In this document: piece after piece, positions 14,718 through 15,573 of the stretch | Position numbering within the stretch: the stretch's first letter is position 1 | How the letters are laid out: the number at the start of each line of letters is the position of its first letter | Source: Planctomycetota bacterium | GTDB lineage: Bacteria > Planctomycetota > Phycisphaerae > WQYP01 > JAJZKY01 | DNA length: 15,573 nucleotides | Assembly: GCA_021803885.1 (NCBI GenBank) | Contig: JAJZKY010000023.1 | Location: 1-15,573, forward strand | Reading direction: 5' to 3' | Notes under the pieces: generated by a model | Database searches by the model: none | Seen by the model: the letters and a program-made list of their open reading frames with translations, nothing else | Told to the model about the DNA's origin: nothing | Program-made: the position numbers and the translations under genes

Positions 14718-15573
14718 GTGGCGGATCAAAATCCTGAACAGCAGAATCGGCCGGGCGGCGGACAGCCCGCGGGGCCGCAGGAAGAGCAGCCTGAAAATCT
14801 GCAGCCTGAGAAAAAGAAGAAGAGACGGCTGATCCTGATTGTTGCGATTGTGGTGGCGGTGATCGGCGCGGGCTTGTGGTGGTGGCACTCGACCTATTAC
14901 GAGGATACCGATGACGCGCAGGTCAACGGCAACCTGATCCAGATCAGCGCGCGCATCAATGGGCATGTGATTGCGGTGAATGTAGAGCAGAACGAATTCG
15001 TGAAGGCTGGACAGGTGCTGGTGAAACTCGACCCGAGCGATTACGAGACGACGGTCGAGAAGGACGAGGCGAACCTGGCCAGCGCGAAGGCGAACCTCGA
15101 AGCCGTGGAAGTGAATATGCCCGTGGTGAACGTGAACACGAGCAGCACACTGCACTCCGCAAGCGCAGATTTGATGGGCGCCCACGATTCGGTGGCGCAG
15201 GCCGAGCGGCAACTGCAGGCATCCAAAGCGCAGGTGCTGGTGGCGCGCGCCAACTACACCAAGGCGAAGCTGGATTTAAGGCGTTACACGCCGCTGGTCG
15301 AGAAAGATGTGATCTCAAAGCAGCAGTACGATGCGGCGGTGGCGACGGCGGCGGCTGACCAGGCTGCGCTGCAGCAGGCGGAAGCAAATGTGCAGGCCAG
15401 CGAAGAGGGCGTGCATATAGCCCACGCGCGAGTAGCACAGGCCGAAGCAAGCCTGAGAAACGCGCAGACGCGGCCGAAGCAACTGGCGATACAGAAAGCA
15501 CGGATCGACCAGGCGGCGGCGCAGGTGCAGCAGGCACAGGCGGCGCTGGCGCAGGCAAAGCTGGACCTTCGCA
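14718..15573 (+). CDS. emrA: EmrA/HlyD-family membrane fusion protein (3' end cut by window edge)
   Basis: An open frame of 285 codons runs from GTG 14718 to the window end with no stop. It has a Gln/Pro/Glu-rich cytoplasmic lead (1-32), a KKKKR patch and one membrane anchor (about 38-55). The EmrA signature YYEDTDDAQVNGNLIQISAR follows, and then the biotinyl-lipoyl half NEFVKAGQVLVKLDPSDYE. A long Ala/Gln-rich coiled hairpin follows (AEANL, QVLVARANYTKAKLDL, RYTPLVEKDVISKQQYDAAVA). It bridges an inner-membrane MFS pump of the EmrB type to the TolC duct. GTG directly follows the tolC TAA; the ribosome site GGAGGGA (14706-14712) is inside tolC. By analogy with emrAB operons, the pump gene should come next, outside the window. 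Confidence 0.92.
   Translation, partial: MADQNPEQQNRPGGGQPAGPQEEQPENLQPEKKKKRRLILIVAIVVAVIGAGLWWWHSTYYEDTDDAQVNGNLIQISARINGHVIAVNVEQNEFVKAGQVLVKLDPSDYETTVEKDEANLASAKANLEAVEVNMPVVNVNTSSTLHSASADLMGAHDSVAQAERQLQASKAQVLVARANYTKAKLDLRRYTPLVEKDVISKQQYDAAVATAAADQAALQQAEANVQASEEGVHIAHARVAQAEASLRNAQTRPKQLAIQKARIDQAAAQVQQAQAALAQAKLDLR

Overview
The window looks like chromosomal DNA of a high-GC, soil-type bacterium. An Acidobacteriota member of the Terriglobales type (Granulicella, Edaphobacter or Terriglobus) is my best guess. This rests on the G-rich third codon positions, the gene styles and the neighbourhood; there is no rRNA or marker gene to prove it. No tRNA, rRNA, CRISPR array, integrase or complete insertion sequence was found.

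Layout. (1) 130-1584: an exported serine beta-lactamase-like hydrolase. (2) 1594-4575: an arsenic resistance locus. arsR runs leftward and the operon arsM-arsC-acr3 runs rightward, with both promoters packed around one dyad operator near 2001-2041. (3) 4595-4620: a bidirectional hairpin terminator between acr3 and a leftward GT39/ArnT-like membrane glycosyltransferase (4644-6788). (4) 6793-12214: a polyphosphate block. CHAD-domain protein and Ppx exopolyphosphatase run rightward; SixA-type histidine phosphatase and polyphosphate kinase Ppk1 run leftward, and ppx and sixA overlap tail to tail. (5) 12400-12984: a short degenerate ECF sigma-factor-like protein, divergent from ppk. (6) 13142-13211: a 16-bp perfect inverted repeat enclosing a second hairpin. 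(7) 13254 to the end: a TolC-type outer membrane channel followed directly by an EmrA/HlyD-type membrane fusion protein that is cut by the window edge.

How the parts work together. In the ars locus, ArsC reduces arsenate to arsenite. Acr3 then exports arsenite or ArsM methylates it, and ArsR represses both directions until arsenite binds. In the polyphosphate block Ppk1 makes polyP, Ppx degrades it, the CHAD protein probably binds it, and SixA may remove phosphate from a phosphohistidine; its substrate here is unknown. The TolC/EmrA pair is the start of a tripartite drug efflux operon whose inner-membrane pump should lie just beyond the right edge.

I see no clearly new multi-gene system. The points most worth a second look are the compact divergent ars promoter with a probably leaderless arsR, the polyP block with SixA beside Ppk1 and an HD-to-RD change in Ppx, and the nested palindrome before tolC.
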